Shown: positions 5,864-6,793 of the stretch, in pieces
How positions within the stretch are numbered: the first letter of the stretch is position 1
How the letters are laid out: each line of letters opens with the position of its first letter
Source of the DNA: an uncultured Methylococcaceae bacterium
GTDB taxonomy: Bacteria; Pseudomonadota; Gammaproteobacteria; Methylococcales; Methylomonadaceae
NCBI GenBank assembly: GCA_903839795.1
Contig: CAIMDR010000345.1
Location: 1 to 6,793 of the forward strand
Direction of reading: 5' to 3'
DNA length: 6,793 nt
Translations under genes and position numbers: made by a program
Notes under the pieces: model-generated
What the model was told of the DNA's origin: nothing
Seen by the model: only the letters and a program-made list of their open reading frames with translations
The model's database searches: none

Positions 5864-6370
5864 TTAATCAAGGGATTTAATGATTTTTTCAGTGAGAGAT
5901 TCTACACCTTTTACGATTATTTTTTTCTCGCCGCCTTTAACTTCGTAAAGGTATTCACCCGCCAGAGCTTCTTTTTTGACATCGACCAGATGCGTCATGA
6001 GATAAAAAAATAAAAAACTGGGCTTGTGCAGTCTTCCGACGATCACATAATCCGCATTAAATTGTTTGCCCAGTTGAGCCACAACGTCCGGATGATCAAA
6101 AAGATAACCTGTCCCGGCAGTCGCTAATTGCTGGGCATCCGGATTGATGAACACTATGTCGTAACCTGATTTTTTAAGTTCGTTTTCCATTAGCGGCTTA
6201 ATGGACGCCGTGCGGATTATTTCTGCCGGTATGCGCGGGGCAAGTGTCATGTCTTTTAGCTCAAAATCCAGAACCGCTATGCGGGGATTTGCAGATACAT
6301 CAGTAAATGCGAAGCACATTAACAGAGCGAAAAACAAGGGGGGCAATTTAACGATCTTATTCTTTTTCAT
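5864..6370 (-). CDS. Small secreted protein, DUF2380/DUF3280-like
   Basis: The 168-residue protein starts with a signal peptide (KKNKIVK, hydrophobic core 10-22, cleavage after VSA at 27). The mature part opens with RIAVLDFEL (30-38), the first strand typical of DUF2380/DUF3280 and of related periplasmic nucleotide-binding-like folds (TolB N-terminus, CsgG/LpoB-like), and has a second strand ADYVIVGRLHKP (106-117). The central DIVFINPDAQ and the DHPDVVAQLGKQ helix fit that alpha/beta pattern. The lone Cys20 is within the signal peptide core and lacks a lipobox, so a lipoprotein is unlikely. An AGGAT site (6379-6383) precedes the ATG by eight bases. The gene converges on the MOSC gene with a 44-base gap. 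Function unknown; family placement is from memory of the motif and moderately sure. Confidence 0.8.
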   Translation of the reverse strand: MKKNKIVKLPPLFFALLMCFAFTDVSANPRIAVLDFELKDMTLAPRIPAEIIRTASIKPLMENELKKSGYDIVFINPDAQQLATAGTGYLFDHPDVVAQLGKQFNADYVIVGRLHKPSFLFFYLMTHLVDVKKEALAGEYLYEVKGGEKKIIVKGVESLTEKIIKSLD

Positions 6371-6531
6371 AAGTTATAATCCTGATAAAGTAAGACACAA
6401 AAGTTGTAAGTCAACCGACTGATAGTCGCTATCTAAAGCTGGCCTTGTGATTGTCACATATAAGACAGCATAACGCTTTAGGAGAGCAAGTAAAGATTGT
6501 TTATGTTTACTTTGAATGTAATTATTCAGTC
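6371..6531. other. Divergent intergenic region upstream of two genes
   Basis: No gene is visible. Small symmetric sites occur: GATAG-TCG-CTATC (6421-6433) and TGTGA-TTG-TCACA (6446-6458). The latter has CRP-like half-sites but a spacing of three rather than six bases, so it is not called a CRP site. A TTGACT box on the minus strand (6409-6414) could be a -35 for the small secreted protein gene, but the matching -10 (TACTTT, 6387-6392) is poor and would put the start at the ribosome binding site. Confidence 0.35.
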
Positions 6532-6673
6532 CTCCTCTTTGATAAAGAGGGGTTAGGTGAGATTTTATTAGATAAATCCCCCTCTGCCCCCTCGCTTTAC
6601 TCTCCCCTTTTTCAAAGGGGGAGGTGAATACTTACCTTTGAATAAGTACCTCCACTTTAAAAAAGGGGAGAGT
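6532..6673. repeat. Compound hairpin-rich C/G-run repeat (MITE-like or dispersed palindrome)
   Basis: Two adjacent foldable units are present. In the first, CCTCTTT-GAT-AAAGAGG (6534-6550) is a perfect 7-bp hairpin; alternatively AGAGGGG (6546-6552) pairs with CCCCTCT (6579-6585) and GATTT (6561-6565) with AAATC (6574-6578). In the second, a perfect 14-bp inverted repeat (6599-6612 with 6660-6673, ACTCTCCCCTTTTT) encloses GGAGGT/ACCTCC (6620-6625, 6648-6653) and ACTTA/TAAGT (6630-6634, 6643-6647), making a 75-base imperfect hairpin. A competing local hairpin CCCCTTT-TTC-AAAGGGG lies at 6604-6620. The style matches the dispersed C/G-run palindromes often found between genes of methanotrophs and cyanobacteria (recalled). 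It carries no ORF. Confidence 0.7.
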
Positions 6674-6714
6674 TAAACAGTTTCTGCTGAACAGCTAAAA
6701 CATAATTAACGTAA

Positions 6715-6720
6715 AAGGAA
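6715..6720 (+). promoter_or_regulatory. Ribosome binding site of the VIT-family gene
   Basis: AAGGAA ends five bases before the ATG at 6726. It fixes the start of the truncated gene at the window end. Confidence 0.7.
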
Positions 6721-6725
6721 AATCA

Positions 6726-6793
6726 ATGCATCACGAAACCCACCGCACTCATCGTATAGGCTGGCTACGCGCCGCTGTTTTAGGCGCAAATGA
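6726..6793 (+). CDS. VIT1/CCC1-family iron/manganese transporter, N-terminal fragment
   Basis: Only 22 complete codons are inside the window; the frame stays open to the last base. The translation MHHETHRTHRIGWLRAAVLG followed by AN matches the very conserved N-terminus of bacterial VIT proteins (H-R-x-G-W-L-R-A-A-V-L-G-A-N-D-G), the start of the first membrane helix. The family moves Fe2+ or Mn2+ out of the cytoplasm (vacuolar storage in plants and yeast). Four histidines in the first nine residues may touch metal, which is inference. The gene is preceded by a good SD and, 50 bases further up, by the hairpin-rich repeat. Being cut, its length and intactness cannot be judged. Confidence 0.88.
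   Translation, partial: MHHETHRTHRIGWLRAAVLGAN

Noticed and set aside
5853..5868. Palindrome ATTAAAG-TC-CTTTAAT between the convergent MOSC and small secreted protein genes as a bidirectional terminator
   Set aside because: The stem is almost wholly A-T, the loop is too small and no T-run follows on either strand; it also overlaps the stop codon of the minus-strand gene.
6387..6414. TTGACT-N16-TACTTT as promoter of the small secreted protein gene
   Set aside because: The -10 matches consensus at only three of six bases, and the implied start would coincide with the ribosome binding site.
6446..6458. TGTGA-N3-TCACA as a CRP site
   Set aside because: The half-sites fit, but CRP needs a six-base centre; the spacing of three is wrong.
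6531..6680. CRISPR-like repeat array
   Set aside because: The repeated C/G-run motifs are inverted, unequal and irregularly spaced; there are no direct repeats with uniform spacers.

Overview
The window looks like a chromosomal segment from a moderately AT-rich gammaproteobacterium, most likely a methylotroph or methanotroph of the Methylococcales type. This is an inference from the PQQ-dehydrogenase-associated transporter operon, the consensus sigma70 promoter and Shine-Dalgarno signals, and the style of the intergenic palindromic repeats. No dehydrogenase, rRNA or other strong taxonomic marker is present, so the assignment is tentative.

Layout. Positions 1-45 hold the 5' part of a tRNA-Gly(GCC) gene on the minus strand, driven by a perfect-consensus promoter (TTGACA-N16-TATAAT, 63-90). 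Positions 100-624 (minus) encode an unrecognised 174-residue single-pass membrane protein. Positions 625-1105 carry no gene but contain a probable minus-strand intrinsic terminator (798-845) and a short GC-rich palindromic repeat (971-994).

The core is a tightly packed four-gene minus-strand operon between 4832 and 1106. In transcription order it encodes a periplasmic LIV-type substrate-binding protein, a secreted YVTN beta-propeller protein, an ABC ATPase and an ABC-2 type permease. The junctions are a zero-base gap and two ATGA overlaps. The set and order match the transporter that accompanies PQQ-dependent alcohol dehydrogenases, known as PedA1A2BC in Pseudomonas putida. Related components occur in the lut cluster of Methylobacterium, and both systems are linked to growth with lanthanides. 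The two exported proteins probably work in the periplasm with the B/C membrane complex. No XoxF-, Mxa- or PedH-like enzyme lies in the window.

Divergent from the operon, across a 160-base control region with small inverted repeats, is a MOSC-domain protein (4995-5819, plus). It converges on a small secreted DUF2380/DUF3280-like protein (5864-6370, minus). A gene-free stretch of 355 bases follows; its second half is a dense set of C/G-rich hairpins (6532-6673) with a MITE-like or dispersed-repeat appearance. The window ends in the first 22 codons of a VIT1/CCC1-family iron/manganese transporter (6726 onward, plus). I see no CRISPR array, insertion sequence or phage gene, and no wholly new system. 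The most interesting content is the lanthanide-type transporter operon and the structured intergenic regions.
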